61,808 bases of DNA from Clostridia bacterium. Its GTDB lineage: Bacteria > Bacillota > Clostridia > Oscillospirales > CAG-272. Position numbers and translations under genes: made by a program. Every line of letters starts with the position of its first letter. Within the stretch, counting starts at the first letter, position 1. Shown piece after piece: positions 16,077-25,332 of the stretch. The stretch spans positions 1 through 61,808 of the forward strand of contig JAFVTV010000004.1 of assembly GCA_017502975.1 (NCBI GenBank), in the 5' to 3' direction. The notes below the pieces were generated by a model. That model saw only the letters and a program-made list of their open reading frames with translations. It was not told where the DNA came from and did no database searches.

Positions 16077-18878
16077 TCACTGCGCAATTTCCTCCATGAT
16101 GAAGGCCTCGAGAATATCGCCTACCTTGATATCGTTAAAGCGATCAAGACCGATGCCGCACTCGTACCCGTCGGCAACCTCCTTGACGTCATCCTTAAAG
16201 CGACGCAGAGAAGCAATTTTATCCTCAAAGATCACAATGCCGTCACGCACCACGCGGATCTGCGACTGACGGGTGATCTTGCCATCCTGCACGTACGAGC
16301 CTGCGATAAAGCCGACATTGGGTACATGAATGGTCTGACGCACCTCTGCGTGACCAAGCACGTTTTCACGGAACTTGGGCGCAAGCATACCCTTCATCGC
16401 TGCCTCGATCTCCTCGATGCACTCGTAAATGATACGGTAGGTACGGATATCCACCTTTTGACGCTCTGCGGAGTCGGTCGCCGCCTTGTCGGGGCGCACG
16501 TTAAAGCCAACAATGATAGCATTGGATGCAGCGGCAAGCATAACGTCACCCTCAATGATACCGCCTACGGCAGCATGGATGACACGCACCTTTACTTCCT
16601 CATTCGTGAGCTTCTCAAGCGATTGCTTTACCGCCTCAGCCGAGCCTGCAACGTCTGCCTTAACAATGATGTTCAGTTCCTTTACGCCCTCGGAGATCTG
16701 CGCAAACAGGTCGTTGAGGTTGGCACGGGCATTTGCCTTAAAGCCCTCCTCCTTCGCCTTGTCACGGCGCTGATCGGCAAGGGTTCTTGCCATGCGTTCA
16801 TCCTCAACAGCGGCAAACTCGTCACCTGCCTCGGGCACCTCAGCAAGACCAACGATCTCAACAGGCACGGAGGGGCCTGCCTCCTTCAGCGTTCTGCCAT
16901 TGTGGTCGCTCATCACACGCACACGGCCTACGGCAGTGCCTGCGATCACGATATCGCCGCTATGCAGCGTACCGTTTTGCACCAGAACGGTTGCAACGGG
17001 ACCGCGGCCGCGGTCAAGCTTAGACTCGATAATAATACCCTTTGCACGGCGGTCGGGATTTGCCTTCAGCTCCTTCATGTCCGCAACGAGCAATACGTTT
17101 TCAAGCAGGGTATCAATACCCTCGCGCTTGAGTGCGGAGATCGGCACGCAAATGACATCGCCGCCCCACTCCTCGGGCACAAGATCATATTTGGTAAGTT
17201 CTTGCTTAATGGCATCGGGGTTGGCACCGGGTTTATCCATTTTATTAATGGCAACGATGATGTCGATCTCGGCTGCCTTTGCGTGATTGATCGCCTCAAC
17301 GGTCTGCGGCATGATACCGTCATCTGCCGCCACCACAAGAATGGCGATATCGGTAGCCTTGGCACCGCGTGCACGCATGGCAGTAAACGCCTCGTGACCG
17401 GGGGTGTCAAGGAAGGTCAGATCTCTGCCGTCAACCTTTACGCGGTAAGCACCGATGTGCTGCGTAATACCGCCTGCCTCGCCTGCCGTTACGTTGGTGT
17501 GGCGAATGGCATCCAAAAGCGAGGTCTTACCGTGGTCAACGTGACCCATAACGCACACAACGGGTGCGCGATCCATCAGATCCTCTGCCTTATCCTCGGT
17601 ATCGTCAAACAGCTTTTCCTCAATGCTGACAACGACCTCCTTGGTCGCCTCAACGCCAAGCTCGCCTGCAATCAAGAATGCGGTATCAAAATCAATGGTT
17701 TGATTGAGCGTTACCATCATGCCCATCATCATAAGCTTTTTCACAACCTCAGCGGGCGGAATCTTCATACGTGATGCGAATTCGCTTACCGTGATCTCCT
17801 CGGGGATCGTCACGGAATTTGCCTGCTTGGTAACGGGGGCAGTGCTCTTTTTCGCGCCCTTCTTGCCGGAGGTAAAGGCATGCGTGCCTATCTGCTGCTT
17901 TTTAAAGCGCTGGTTACCGCCGCGCGCATCGCGAACAGCATCGGGCACAAAGGTATCAAGACGCTCATCGTATTTGGAAAGATCTACGCTAGAGCCGCGC
18001 ATATCCACCACACGCGTGGTGCGCGCCTTTGCGGTAGCATCCGTGCCCTTGGGGGTCTGCCCACGGGTAATGACGGTGGGACGGAACTGCTCGCGCACGA
18101 TACGCCCTCCCCCTTCGTCCTTATCACGGAATCCGCCGTTGCCGCCGCCACGGTTTTGCTGCGGCTTCTGCGGACGGTTATCGGGTCTTTGCTGTGCAAA
18201 ATTAGGCTTTACATTGCCCTGCGAAAATGCGCCGCCACGGGGTGCAAACTCGGGGCGCGCGGGGCGATCGCCCATGGGGCGTGCGCCGCCCTGCTGTGCC
18301 GGACGCGCGGGTGTTGCATCACGGCGAGGTGCCGTGGGTGCCGCAGGCGTTGCGGGGCGCTGCGAGGTCGTAATGGTGGCACGCAGATTTTGCGGAATAT
18401 TATAGGTACGCGGCGCGGGGCGTGCGGGTGTGGCAGGCGCCGGCTTTGCCGCTTCGGGCTTTGCTGTGGATCGCTCCACTGTTGACTCTTTGGAGGAGGC
18501 GGGGGCCTTTGCAGCTTCCGTCTTCGGTGCGGACTTCACCTCGGGCGCTGCTTTTGCGGGTGCTTTTTCTGTTTTGGGTGCAGCTTTGACATCTGCAGCA
18601 GGTGCGGTGGCAGGTGCCTCCTTACCCTTCTCCGTGGCAGTTTCCTTTTTGGGGGCAGCCTTTGCCACCGTAGGAATATAGGTATCACCAAACAGATATC
18701 CGTCGATATCGGCTACCTGCTTTTCACGCGTTAACGCATCAAAAATAATGTCAAATTCCTTTGCATCAAGCGATTTTTGCGTAGTCTTACATTCAAGACC
18801 CTTTGCGGTCATCAATTCTGTAATTTGCTTACTTTTGATACCGAGATCCTTTGCCAATTGTGCAACCTTAAACGCCAT
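16077..18878 (-). CDS. infB: Translation initiation factor IF-2
   Basis: GTPase (933 aa) that brings initiator fMet-tRNA to the 30S subunit and promotes subunit joining. The ATG at 18878 ([20 protein letters not shown]) follows GGAGG; the upstream ATG at 18914 is not family-like. Order: IF2_N domain (1 to ~55), long Ala/Pro/Lys then Gly/Arg-rich linker (~80-330), a second IF2_N-like segment [19 protein letters not shown], then the G domain with [23 protein letters not shown] and NKMDKPGAN, and C-terminal beta-barrel and fMet-tRNA domains. Belongs to rimP-nusA-ylxR-ylxQ-infB, as in Bacillus. The stop is TGA at 16079-16077. Intact. Confidence 0.97.
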   Translation of the reverse strand: MAFKVAQLAKDLGIKSKQITELMTAKGLECKTTQKSLDAKEFDIIFDALTREKQVADIDGYLFGDTYIPTVAKAAPKKETATEKGKEAPATAPAADVKAAPKTEKAPAKAAPEVKSAPKTEAAKAPASSKESTVERSTAKPEAAKPAPATPARPAPRTYNIPQNLRATITTSQRPATPAAPTAPRRDATPARPAQQGGARPMGDRPARPEFAPRGGAFSQGNVKPNFAQQRPDNRPQKPQQNRGGGNGGFRDKDEGGGRIVREQFRPTVITRGQTPKGTDATAKARTTRVVDMRGSSVDLSKYDERLDTFVPDAVRDARGGNQRFKKQQIGTHAFTSGKKGAKKSTAPVTKQANSVTIPEEITVSEFASRMKIPPAEVVKKLMMMGMMVTLNQTIDFDTAFLIAGELGVEATKEVVVSIEEKLFDDTEDKAEDLMDRAPVVCVMGHVDHGKTSLLDAIRHTNVTAGEAGGITQHIGAYRVKVDGRDLTFLDTPGHEAFTAMRARGAKATDIAILVVAADDGIMPQTVEAINHAKAAEIDIIVAINKMDKPGANPDAIKQELTKYDLVPEEWGGDVICVPISALKREGIDTLLENVLLVADMKELKANPDRRAKGIIIESKLDRGRGPVATVLVQNGTLHSGDIVIAGTAVGRVRVMSDHNGRTLKEAGPSVPVEIVGLAEVPEAGDEFAAVEDERMARTLADQRRDKAKEEGFKANARANLNDLFAQISEGVKELNIIVKADVAGSAEAVKQSLEKLTNEEVKVRVIHAAVGGIIEGDVMLAAASNAIIVGFNVRPDKAATDSAERQKVDIRTYRIIYECIEEIEAAMKGMLAPKFRENVLGHAEVRQTIHVPNVGFIAGSYVQDGKITRQSQIRVVRDGIVIFEDKIASLRRFKDDVKEVADGYECGIGLDRFNDIKVGDILEAFIMEEIAQ

Positions 18879-18955
18879 ATTTCCTCCTTGTCTTCCGCAG
18901 TCCGTGCGGAACACCTTCCAAAGTTTGGTTAAAATTCTTACACCCTATGGGTAAT

Positions 18956-19312
18956 TTAATGACTGTCTGAAACAGAAACGCCGTAAAGCGCGGCAATCGC
19001 CGCCGCAAGATTTTGATCGGTCACGCCAACCGCGCCGACCGTGCCGCCACGCTTACCCACGGCAGTGGCAAGCGCATCACCGTTGACCGAAAGCCGAACG
19101 GCGGGGGTCTTATAATAAAGAGTGCGGTCGGCAATGCGCTTGTGCGTATTTGCCGAGGTATCCGCCGCTTCTAAAACGATAAGTGGGGATTTATCACTAC
19201 CGTTTGGCACCTTTTTGAGCGCCTCACACACCAGTGCCACGCCAATGACCACGCGCCCTGCGCGCACGGCGAAGCCAAGATAGGAAAGCGCCTTTGCTTC
19301 AATTTGCTTCAT
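18956..19312 (-). CDS. ylxQ: L7Ae/L30e-like ribosomal protein YlxQ
   Basis: Small kink-turn RNA-binding protein of the L7Ae/L30e family, 118 aa. The ATG at 19312 (MKQIEAKALSYLGFAVRAGR) overlaps the end of ylxR by 14 nt; the much longer frame upstream is antisense-like filler within ylxR. Conserved blocks are LGFAVRAGRVVIGVALVCEAL near residue 12 and IVLEAADTSANTHKRIADR near 50. In Bacillus, YlxQ lies between ylxR and infB, as here. It associates with RNA and ribosomes, but its exact role is unsettled. Confidence 0.9.
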   Translation of the reverse strand: MKQIEAKALSYLGFAVRAGRVVIGVALVCEALKKVPNGSDKSPLIVLEAADTSANTHKRIADRTLYYKTPAVRLSVNGDALATAVGKRGGTVGAVGVTDQNLAAAIAALYGVSVSDSH

Positions 19313-19580
19313 GGGCGGCAAGTTCCTCGCGCATCGCAGCGTAGATCTCATGGGGGATCTCACACGCAAGGTTGCGTGCAAGACGGCCGTTCTTCTCCGC
19401 TTTCGCAAGACAAGCGCTACTCTTACAAATATACGCGCCGCGCCCCGATTTCTTGCCCGTGAAATCAAGCGACACCCCACCTGCGGGATCACGCACTACA
19501 CGCAGCAGCTCCTTTTTGGGGAAATGCTCGTTGCAGCCAAGGCATTGGCGCATCGGGATCTTTTTCGCTTTTTTCTCCAT
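19299..19580 (-). CDS. ylxR: YlxR (RnpM) RNA-binding protein, DUF448
   Basis: YlxR-family protein, 93 aa, starting MEKKAKKIPMRQCLGCN. The family binds RNA, and the Bacillus member has been reported to modulate RNase P. Conserved features are RQCLGCNEHFPKKELLRVVR (residues 11-30), the GRGAYIC signature in TGKKSGRGAYICKSSACL, and the C-terminal helix region. The positively charged face is typical. It starts 20 nt after nusA and overlaps ylxQ, consistent with translational coupling in the operon. Confidence 0.93.
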   Translation of the reverse strand: MEKKAKKIPMRQCLGCNEHFPKKELLRVVRDPAGGVSLDFTGKKSGRGAYICKSSACLAKAEKNGRLARNLACEIPHEIYAAMREELAAHEAN

Positions 19581-19600
19581 TTTCTTATACCGTTAAGGCA

Positions 19601-20641
19601 TTATTCTGCCTTGATATCGATCTTGTAGCCGGTAAGTCTTGCCGCAAGACGGGCGTTAAGACCCTCCCTGCCAATGGCAAGCGACAGCTGGTCGGGCTCA
19701 ACCAGCACGCGACAGGTACGCTCACCCGTGAGTTCAACCGAAAGCACACGTGCGGGAGCAAGGGCAGCAGCAATAAATTCCTCGGGCGTTTCGCTGTAAG
19801 GAATGATGTCGATCTTTTCGCCGCGCAGCTCCTCAACGATGCTCCCAATACGCATACCGCGATTACCGATGCACGCACCGATCGGATCTACATTTTCATC
19901 ACGGGAATATACAGCAACCTTGCTGCGCACACCCGCCTCGCGGGATACGCTCTTGATCATCACAACGCCGTCTGCAATTTCGGGAATTTCAAGCTCAAAC
20001 AAGCGACGTACAAGGCCCGAGTGAGAGCGCGAAAGCGTAACCAGCGGCCCGTGTGCCTCTTTGTTTACTTCCATGACAAACACCTTTACACGGTCGTCTA
20101 CCATAAAGCTCTCGCCGGGGATCTGCTCATTTTTGAGAAGAACGGCGCGACCTGTGCCGGTGTCAAGCACCACATTGCCGTTAACGGGGTCGATCTTGCT
20201 GACCGTTGCGGTAATGATCTCCTCGCGCTGGCTCTCATATGCCTCCTGCATCACGCGGCGCTCGCCCTCGCGAATGCTCTGAATGATAACAGATTTTGCG
20301 GCAGCTGCGGACAAACGGCGGAAGTTTTCGGGCTTGACCTTGATCTCAATCAGCTTGCCAAGGGTATGACGCTTGTTAAGCGCCTTTGCATCCTCAAGCG
20401 AGATCTCGGTCTCGGGGTCGGTCACGGTATCCACAACTGTCATTTGCTTAAATACGCGCACGTCATCCTTTTCAAGATCAAACGCGATCCTCACATTGGC
20501 GTTTGCACCGTACTCCTTATGATAGGCGGAAACAAGTGCGGCTTCGATCTTTTCCAACATGTAGGCTTTCGGAATTCCCTTCTCCTTTTCAAGAAGGTCA
20601 AGGGCGTTGAGGAAAGACTCCTTACTGCTTTTCGTGCTCAT
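19601..20641 (-). CDS. nusA: Transcription termination/antitermination factor NusA
   Basis: NusA binds RNA polymerase and affects pausing, termination and rRNA antitermination. The 346-aa length is normal for Gram-positive NusA, which lacks the C-terminal acidic repeats of E. coli. Domains: RNAP-binding N-terminal domain (1 to ~130), with LDLLEKEKGIPKAYMLEKIE; S1 domain (~135-200); and two KH domains, with GACIGNRGMRIGSIVEELRG and LAIGREGLNARLAARLTGYK. ATG at 20641, AAAGGA upstream. Second gene of the operon after rimP. Confidence 0.97.
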   Translation of the reverse strand: MSTKSSKESFLNALDLLEKEKGIPKAYMLEKIEAALVSAYHKEYGANANVRIAFDLEKDDVRVFKQMTVVDTVTDPETEISLEDAKALNKRHTLGKLIEIKVKPENFRRLSAAAAKSVIIQSIREGERRVMQEAYESQREEIITATVSKIDPVNGNVVLDTGTGRAVLLKNEQIPGESFMVDDRVKVFVMEVNKEAHGPLVTLSRSHSGLVRRLFELEIPEIADGVVMIKSVSREAGVRSKVAVYSRDENVDPIGACIGNRGMRIGSIVEELRGEKIDIIPYSETPEEFIAAALAPARVLSVELTGERTCRVLVEPDQLSLAIGREGLNARLAARLTGYKIDIKAE

Positions 20642-20710
20642 GGCTTTATCCTTTCGTACTATGTTATCTTTTACTTTCTCAATTTTATTCGCTGCTTTTA
20701 TTATTTGAAT

Positions 20711-21178
20711 TTAAAACTCAAACACGGTGGTGATTTTGGCAACGGCGGCGCGCTCAAAAGCTGTAACAGTACCGTCAGCCTCGATCAGAATGCTTCCCGC
20801 TTCATCTCGCCCCACCAAAATACCGCGGTGCGCCTTTTTGCCGTTCACAGGCGCAAAGAAACGCAGATCCACCAATTCTCCAATACCGAAATCAATGTGT
20901 GCATCGGTGCGCAGTTCTCGCTCAATACCGGGGGAACTGACCTCAAGATCGTAAGCGCTTTCAATGGGGTCTGCCTCGTCAAGCACGGGATCAATGGCAC
21001 GGTGCATGCGCTCACAGTCGTCAATGGTAATGCCCTCATCACTGTCAATGGTCACCCGAAGCACGCGACGCGCGCCCTCCTTGACGAACTCCACATCCCA
21101 CAAGAAGAGCCCCAGCTCCTCCGCTACGGGCGCGATCAACTCGCGCACGGTTTGGGCAATGTTTTTTGCTGTTGCCAT
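20711..21178 (-). CDS. rimP: Ribosome maturation factor RimP
   Basis: RimP assists 30S subunit maturation. 155 aa. The ATG at 21178 (MATAKNIAQTVRELIAPVAE) has GGAGGT 8 nt upstream; the longer reading frame adds 20 unsupported residues. Family blocks: GLFLWDVEFVKEGARRVLRV, DCERMHRAIDPVLDEADPI, and the hallmark YDLEVSSPGIERELR, then an SH3-like C-terminal domain ending ITTVFEF. First gene of rimP-nusA-ylxR-ylxQ-infB, behind a ~115-nt leader with a hairpin. Confidence 0.95.
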   Translation of the reverse strand: MATAKNIAQTVRELIAPVAEELGLFLWDVEFVKEGARRVLRVTIDSDEGITIDDCERMHRAIDPVLDEADPIESAYDLEVSSPGIERELRTDAHIDFGIGELVDLRFFAPVNGKKAHRGILVGRDEAGSILIEADGTVTAFERAAVAKITTVFEF

Positions 21179-21252
21179 AAAAGCACCTCCCGTTTGACGT
21201 TTAAAACAACTTTTTAGCGGCATTTTAACACATTTCACTGCCGCAAATAAGA

Positions 21253-21277
21253 GGAGCAGGTCTTACCAACCTGCTCC
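21253..21277 (-). other. Leader hairpin upstream of rimP
   Basis: Minus-strand RNA: GGAGCAGGT, 7-nt loop, ACCTGCTCC, a perfect 9-bp stem ~75 nt before the rimP ATG and ~17 nt after the predicted start. No U-run follows, so it is not a standard terminator. It may stabilise the transcript or take part in autoregulation of this operon. Confidence 0.5.
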
Positions 21278-21299
21278 AACCTACTATCTACTGTGTAAT

Positions 21300-21328
21300 A
21301 GTATAGCACACTTTTTTCCATTTTGCAA
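21300..21328 (-). promoter_or_regulatory. Promoter of the rimP-nusA-infB operon
   Basis: Minus strand: TTGCAA (21328-21323), 17-bp spacer, TATACT (21305-21300). This and the yybS promoter at 21431-21459 account for the 318-bp divergent gap 21179-21496. Confidence 0.75.
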
Positions 21329-21430
21329 TAGACAACTCAAAATTTTTTATTTTTTTATCAAAAAGCCGAAATATATGCGGTAATATTTACCTTTTCATCT
21401 CTTTTTTTCACAAATCCTTCATGCAATCTG

Positions 21431-21459
21431 TTTACAATCATCATTTTTTATGTTATAAT
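21431..21459 (+). promoter_or_regulatory. Promoter of the yybS-gdpP-rplI-dnaB operon
   Basis: TTTACA (21431-21436), 17-bp spacer, TATAAT (21454-21459). Predicted start near 21466; GTAGGAGGAT precedes the ATG at 21497. Confidence 0.8.
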
Positions 21460-21496
21460 ATTAAATTAGAGTAATGTTTTTGTAGGAGGATCCGCT

Positions 21497-22666
21497 ATGA
21501 ACGGCACCGCACTAAACAAAACCGATCTTGCCGCATGGCGGAGCTTGATCACGCGCCCAAGCGGCACAAGCCTGCTTGCGGCGGCAGCACTGTACCTTTT
21601 TTCCTCGCTCCTTCTCCCCTTTGCGGCAAACGAAACGGTATCGCTGCTCTTTGTCGGGGTCTGCGCGCTTTTCTTTTACATGCAAACGCGCACCCTGGCA
21701 TCGCTCATTGCCCCCGCCATCCCCGCTATGCTGCTGTTTTCGGTTTCGGGGTCTATGCTGCTCCCTGCCGCCTTTTTTGCCATCGTGTTTGGCGGTGCCT
21801 GCGGCGCCATGCTTTTGCTGTCGGCAAAATCACCCCGTGATTTCCTGTCGGTGCTCTTGCCGATCGGCGCATATTTGGGCGCACTTTTGCTCGGTGCCAC
21901 CCCCCTTGTTGCCCTGCTCACGCTCCTGCCCTTACCCGTGGCGCTTGTTGCCATGCTGAGCGTGCGCCGCTGCACACCGTTTACCCCTATGATGATAGCG
22001 CTCACCGCCACGCTGTGTCTGAGCCTTCTTACAGCGGCAGGTGTCGCCCTTGCATCACTTGATCTTCTTGATGTTTCACTGCTCCCCACCTTCCTTTCCT
22101 CTCTTGGCGATGAGGTGATCGCTCTGCTTGAGGAAGCAAAGGCGCTTTATGCCGAAACGGGTGTCACGATCGAAATTTCCGAAGCTGCCATCCGCAATCT
22201 CCTTGCCGAGCTGATCAACCTTTCCCCCGCAATCTTTATCATCGCATGCATGATAACCGCCTATTTCACCTGGCGCACGCTTGCCGTGCTTTTGGTGTCC
22301 TTTGGTGCGTTGCCGCGCTTACCCCGCATACTCACCGTTCCAACCATAAGCGTCACTGCCGCGATCCTATTTATTTTGGCACAGCTTGCGGCAATGATCG
22401 CCAACGCCAAAACCGCAACACTCTTTGGCGCGGTGGCACAAAATCTTGCCCTCGTTCTTGAGCCCGGACTTGCGCTTATGGGCCTTGGACAGTTGCTGCG
22501 GCGCAATGCACCGCGCTCCTGCTTCTCAATGCTTGCGCTCATCGTGCTTGTTTATCTTATTTGGGTCAATCCCGCCACAGCGCTTGCGGTAGCCGCCCTG
22601 TACGGCGCTATCCATGTGCTGATCACATCCTATCAACGTGCTAAAAACAGCAAAGGAGAACAATAA
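21497..22666 (+). CDS. yybS: DUF2232 membrane protein, YybS-like
   Basis: Multi-pass membrane protein of 389 aa assigned to DUF2232/YybS from hydropathy and position rather than motifs. About eight to nine hydrophobic helices, including LLFVGVCALFFYM, a long Ala/Leu-rich block at ~70-150, and LSPAIFIIACMITAYFTWRT at ~240. A soluble stretch, roughly 190-235 (LGDEVIALLEEAKALYAETG), lies between helices. Bacillus has yybS directly before gdpP, rplI and dnaC, as here. Its stop overlaps the gdpP start by one base (TAATG). Function unknown. Confidence 0.75.
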   Translation: MNGTALNKTDLAAWRSLITRPSGTSLLAAAALYLFSSLLLPFAANETVSLLFVGVCALFFYMQTRTLASLIAPAIPAMLLFSVSGSMLLPAAFFAIVFGGACGAMLLLSAKSPRDFLSVLLPIGAYLGALLLGATPLVALLTLLPLPVALVAMLSVRRCTPFTPMMIALTATLCLSLLTAAGVALASLDLLDVSLLPTFLSSLGDEVIALLEEAKALYAETGVTIEISEAAIRNLLAELINLSPAIFIIACMITAYFTWRTLAVLLVSFGALPRLPRILTVPTISVTAAILFILAQLAAMIANAKTATLFGAVAQNLALVLEPGLALMGLGQLLRRNAPRSCFSMLALIVLVYLIWVNPATALAVAALYGAIHVLITSYQRAKNSKGEQ

Positions 22667-24846
22667 TGCAAAAACAATCTGAGAACCGTCGCCGCCACGG
22701 CGCCGCCATTCCGATGATCGTTCTTCTCGCGCTTGGTCTGTTGTTTTTCGGCGTATATATTGCCGCCACGCAATTCTCCGCCACCGTACTGACCGTGCGT
22801 GCCGCGCTCATTTTTTTGGGCGCTTATGCGGCGTTTGGTCTGTTCGCGTGCCTGTTTTTCCTCTTAAAAGAGCATAAGCAGCGCGGCGAGGAGATCATGT
22901 TTGAAACGCTGAACACCAAAATGCATAACATGTTCAAATATGCCGTGGGGCTCCCCTATGCCATTGTAGATGAGCAGGGGCGCGTGCGCGCGCTTAACAG
23001 CGCACTGCAAAAAATCCTCGGCGCCGAGGATCCCTTTTACCGCGGTTACATTTCGGATTTCTGCGGGGGCGTTGGCCTGCAGGAGATCGTGCGCGCGGGT
23101 GTAAACGGTGAGGATTCGCGCACCAAGCTCGGCAAGTTTACCATGGAAACCATTGCCGCAAGATCTGACGACAGCAAGGCACCCACCGAAACACTGCCCG
23201 CCAGCAAGATCGACAGCACAGTCGTTCGCTTGCCCGACGACGGGCGTTATATCGCGCGCGCATACGCGATCGCGCTGGGCGATCGCATCAGTTATCTCGT
23301 CACCTTTACCGATGCCTCCGAGCTACTTGACCTTCGAGAAAAAATGGAGCGAGATATGCCGGCGGTCGCCTATATCGACGTGGATAACCTTGAAGAACTG
23401 ACACAGTACACCCACGCCAATTACCGCGATGCTTCGCGCAAGGTCGATGACGTACTTTTGCAATGGGCGACCGACATGAACGGCTTTTTGCGCGAATATG
23501 AGCGCGACCGTTATATCATGTTCTTTTCACAAGAAAAGCTTCATCTGTGCGAAGAAGATAAATTCAGCACCCTGCTTGACCGCATCCGCGACATTCGACT
23601 TGGTGAGTACGGTATTCCCGTAACTGTTTCGATCGGCATCTCCCTTGACGACTGCAGCATGGCAGAGCGCGCAAAGGAAGCAAACTCCGCCCTTGACATG
23701 GCGCTGCAGCGCGGCGGTGACCAGGTTGCCGTGCGCCGCCGTGACGGCATTCGCTACTACGGCGGTCAAACAAGACCCTCTCAGCGCCGCTCGCGCGTGC
23801 AATCCCGCGTGGTGGCAAACTACCTGCTGACCAAGATATCCGAGGCGGATAATCTGCTCATCATGGGCCACCGCAACCCCGACTTTGACTCCATCGGCGC
23901 CTGCCTTGGCATTGCGCAATTTGGCCTGCTTGCAGGTATACCCACCAAGATCATCATGGATCTTGATAACGCCAACTTCCGCATTGCCACCGAGCGCCTG
24001 ACTGCCTCCAAAATATACAGCGATATGTTCATTTCGGGGCATAAAGGGCTTGATCTCATTCGCTCGGGCACACTGCTGATCATTGCCGATGCCAACAACT
24101 TCCGTATCATCGAGTCGCCCGAGGTTGCCGACAGCGTACGACAGGTTTCGGGTAAGATTGCCATTATCGACCACCACCGTCAGGCAGGCGAATACGATTT
24201 CGAGCCCGTTGTCAACTATATTGACCCCAGCGCCTCCTCGACCGTTGAATTGGTTGCGGAAATGTTGGAGCAAAGCGAAACAGGCAACGAGAGCGACAAC
24301 AAGTTGGTATCCGATGAGGTGGCAAGCGTCATGCTCTCGGGCATCATGCTTGATACAAACGGCTTTACCCGAAACACAGGCAGCCGCACGCTCGACGCGG
24401 CGCGCTACCTCTACGGCAAGGGCGCAAACGCCGAATATGTGCACAGCTTTTTCAATCAAGATTATGCCGATTACGTTTGTGAGCGCAGCTTCTCGGGCTG
24501 CTCACTGATGCAAAACAACACCGTCGGTCTTACCTGGAGCAAAGGAACCGGCAGAGGTGCTGATGACCGCGTTGCCGCCGCCAAGGAAGCAGACAGGCTC
24601 CTTAACGTGAAGGGTGTGTGCGCCTCCTTTGCGCTTGTTGTAGTGGATAACGTGGTACACATTTCAGGTCGCTCGGACGGATCGGTCAACGTACAGCTTA
24701 TCCTTGAGCGCCTTGGCGGTGGCGGACGCTTTGATTCCGCAGGCACCGTGCTCTCCGATGTTTCTCTTGAGGCAGCGGTCGAGGATCTGCGTAGCGCCAT
24801 TCGTGCCTATTTTGCCGAGATTGAAGACAGCCATCACAATGCCTAA
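22666..24846 (+). CDS. gdpP: Cyclic-di-AMP phosphodiesterase GdpP
   Basis: Membrane-bound DHH-DHHA1 phosphodiesterase (726 aa) that hydrolyses c-di-AMP, controlling potassium, osmolyte and wall homeostasis. Two helices (~16-36, ~45-67), a PAS-like domain (~85-190), a degenerate GGDEF (~235-360, YIDVDNLEELTQYT), then DHH with metal-binding NPDFDSIGA (~403) and DHHRQ (~501), SSTVEL and SGIMLDTNGFTRNTGSRT. The C-terminal DHHA1 loop reads LGGGGRFDSAG, with Arg where the family normally has His in GGGGH (~684); this may weaken substrate binding. AAAGGAG upstream; one-base overlap with yybS. Confidence 0.94.
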   Translation: MQKQSENRRRHGAAIPMIVLLALGLLFFGVYIAATQFSATVLTVRAALIFLGAYAAFGLFACLFFLLKEHKQRGEEIMFETLNTKMHNMFKYAVGLPYAIVDEQGRVRALNSALQKILGAEDPFYRGYISDFCGGVGLQEIVRAGVNGEDSRTKLGKFTMETIAARSDDSKAPTETLPASKIDSTVVRLPDDGRYIARAYAIALGDRISYLVTFTDASELLDLREKMERDMPAVAYIDVDNLEELTQYTHANYRDASRKVDDVLLQWATDMNGFLREYERDRYIMFFSQEKLHLCEEDKFSTLLDRIRDIRLGEYGIPVTVSIGISLDDCSMAERAKEANSALDMALQRGGDQVAVRRRDGIRYYGGQTRPSQRRSRVQSRVVANYLLTKISEADNLLIMGHRNPDFDSIGACLGIAQFGLLAGIPTKIIMDLDNANFRIATERLTASKIYSDMFISGHKGLDLIRSGTLLIIADANNFRIIESPEVADSVRQVSGKIAIIDHHRQAGEYDFEPVVNYIDPSASSTVELVAEMLEQSETGNESDNKLVSDEVASVMLSGIMLDTNGFTRNTGSRTLDAARYLYGKGANAEYVHSFFNQDYADYVCERSFSGCSLMQNNTVGLTWSKGTGRGADDRVAAAKEADRLLNVKGVCASFALVVVDNVVHISGRSDGSVNVQLILERLGGGGRFDSAGTVLSDVSLEAAVEDLRSAIRAYFAEIEDSHHNA

Positions 24847-24877
24847 CGGCAATAACCGATAAAGAAAGGAACGTTTT

Positions 24878-25324
24878 ATGAAAGTCATTTTAACAGCCGA
24901 TGTAAAGGGGCAGGGAAAAAAGGATCAGCTCATCGAGGTATCCGACGGCTATGCCCGCAATTTTCTTCTCCCCCGCAAGCTTGCTATCCCCGCCGACAAT
25001 CAGTCAATGACGGAATTAAAAAATAAAGAGGCTGCCAAGCAGCATAAGATCGACACCGAGCGCGCCGCCGCCAAGGAGATTGCGGCAAAGCTTGAAAGCG
25101 TTGTGGTAAAGATCAAGGTCGGCGCAGGTGCCGACGGTCACCTTTACGGGTCTGTAACCTCCAAGGAGATCGCCGAAAAACTGCAAAAGGAGCACGGTAT
25201 TACCGTTGACAAGCGCAAGATCGCACTCCAAGCACCGATCAAGGCATACGGCACCTACGTGCTTGACGTACGCCTTTACACCGATGTTTCGGGCAAGATC
25301 AACGTTGTCGTGGCAGACGCATGA
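24878..25324 (+). CDS. rplI: 50S ribosomal protein L9
   Basis: L9 binds 23S rRNA and spans subunits. 148 aa, normal length. N-terminal RNA-binding domain: [20 protein letters not shown] and the signature [17 protein letters not shown]; a long connecting helix (~45-75, Lys/Ala-rich); then the C-terminal domain with [19 protein letters not shown]-type sequence. AGGAA upstream. Its TGA overlaps an ATG of the next frame (ATGA at 25321). Conserved between gdpP and dnaB in Firmicutes. Confidence 0.97.
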   Translation: MKVILTADVKGQGKKDQLIEVSDGYARNFLLPRKLAIPADNQSMTELKNKEAAKQHKIDTERAAAKEIAAKLESVVVKIKVGAGADGHLYGSVTSKEIAEKLQKEHGITVDKRKIALQAPIKAYGTYVLDVRLYTDVSGKINVVVADA

Positions 25325-25332
25325 GGCAGACT

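Noticed and set aside
16050-17774. Long open frame (574 codons) on the plus strand
   Set aside because: Lies antisense to infB, has no ribosome binding site or domain, and reflects the base composition of the real gene.
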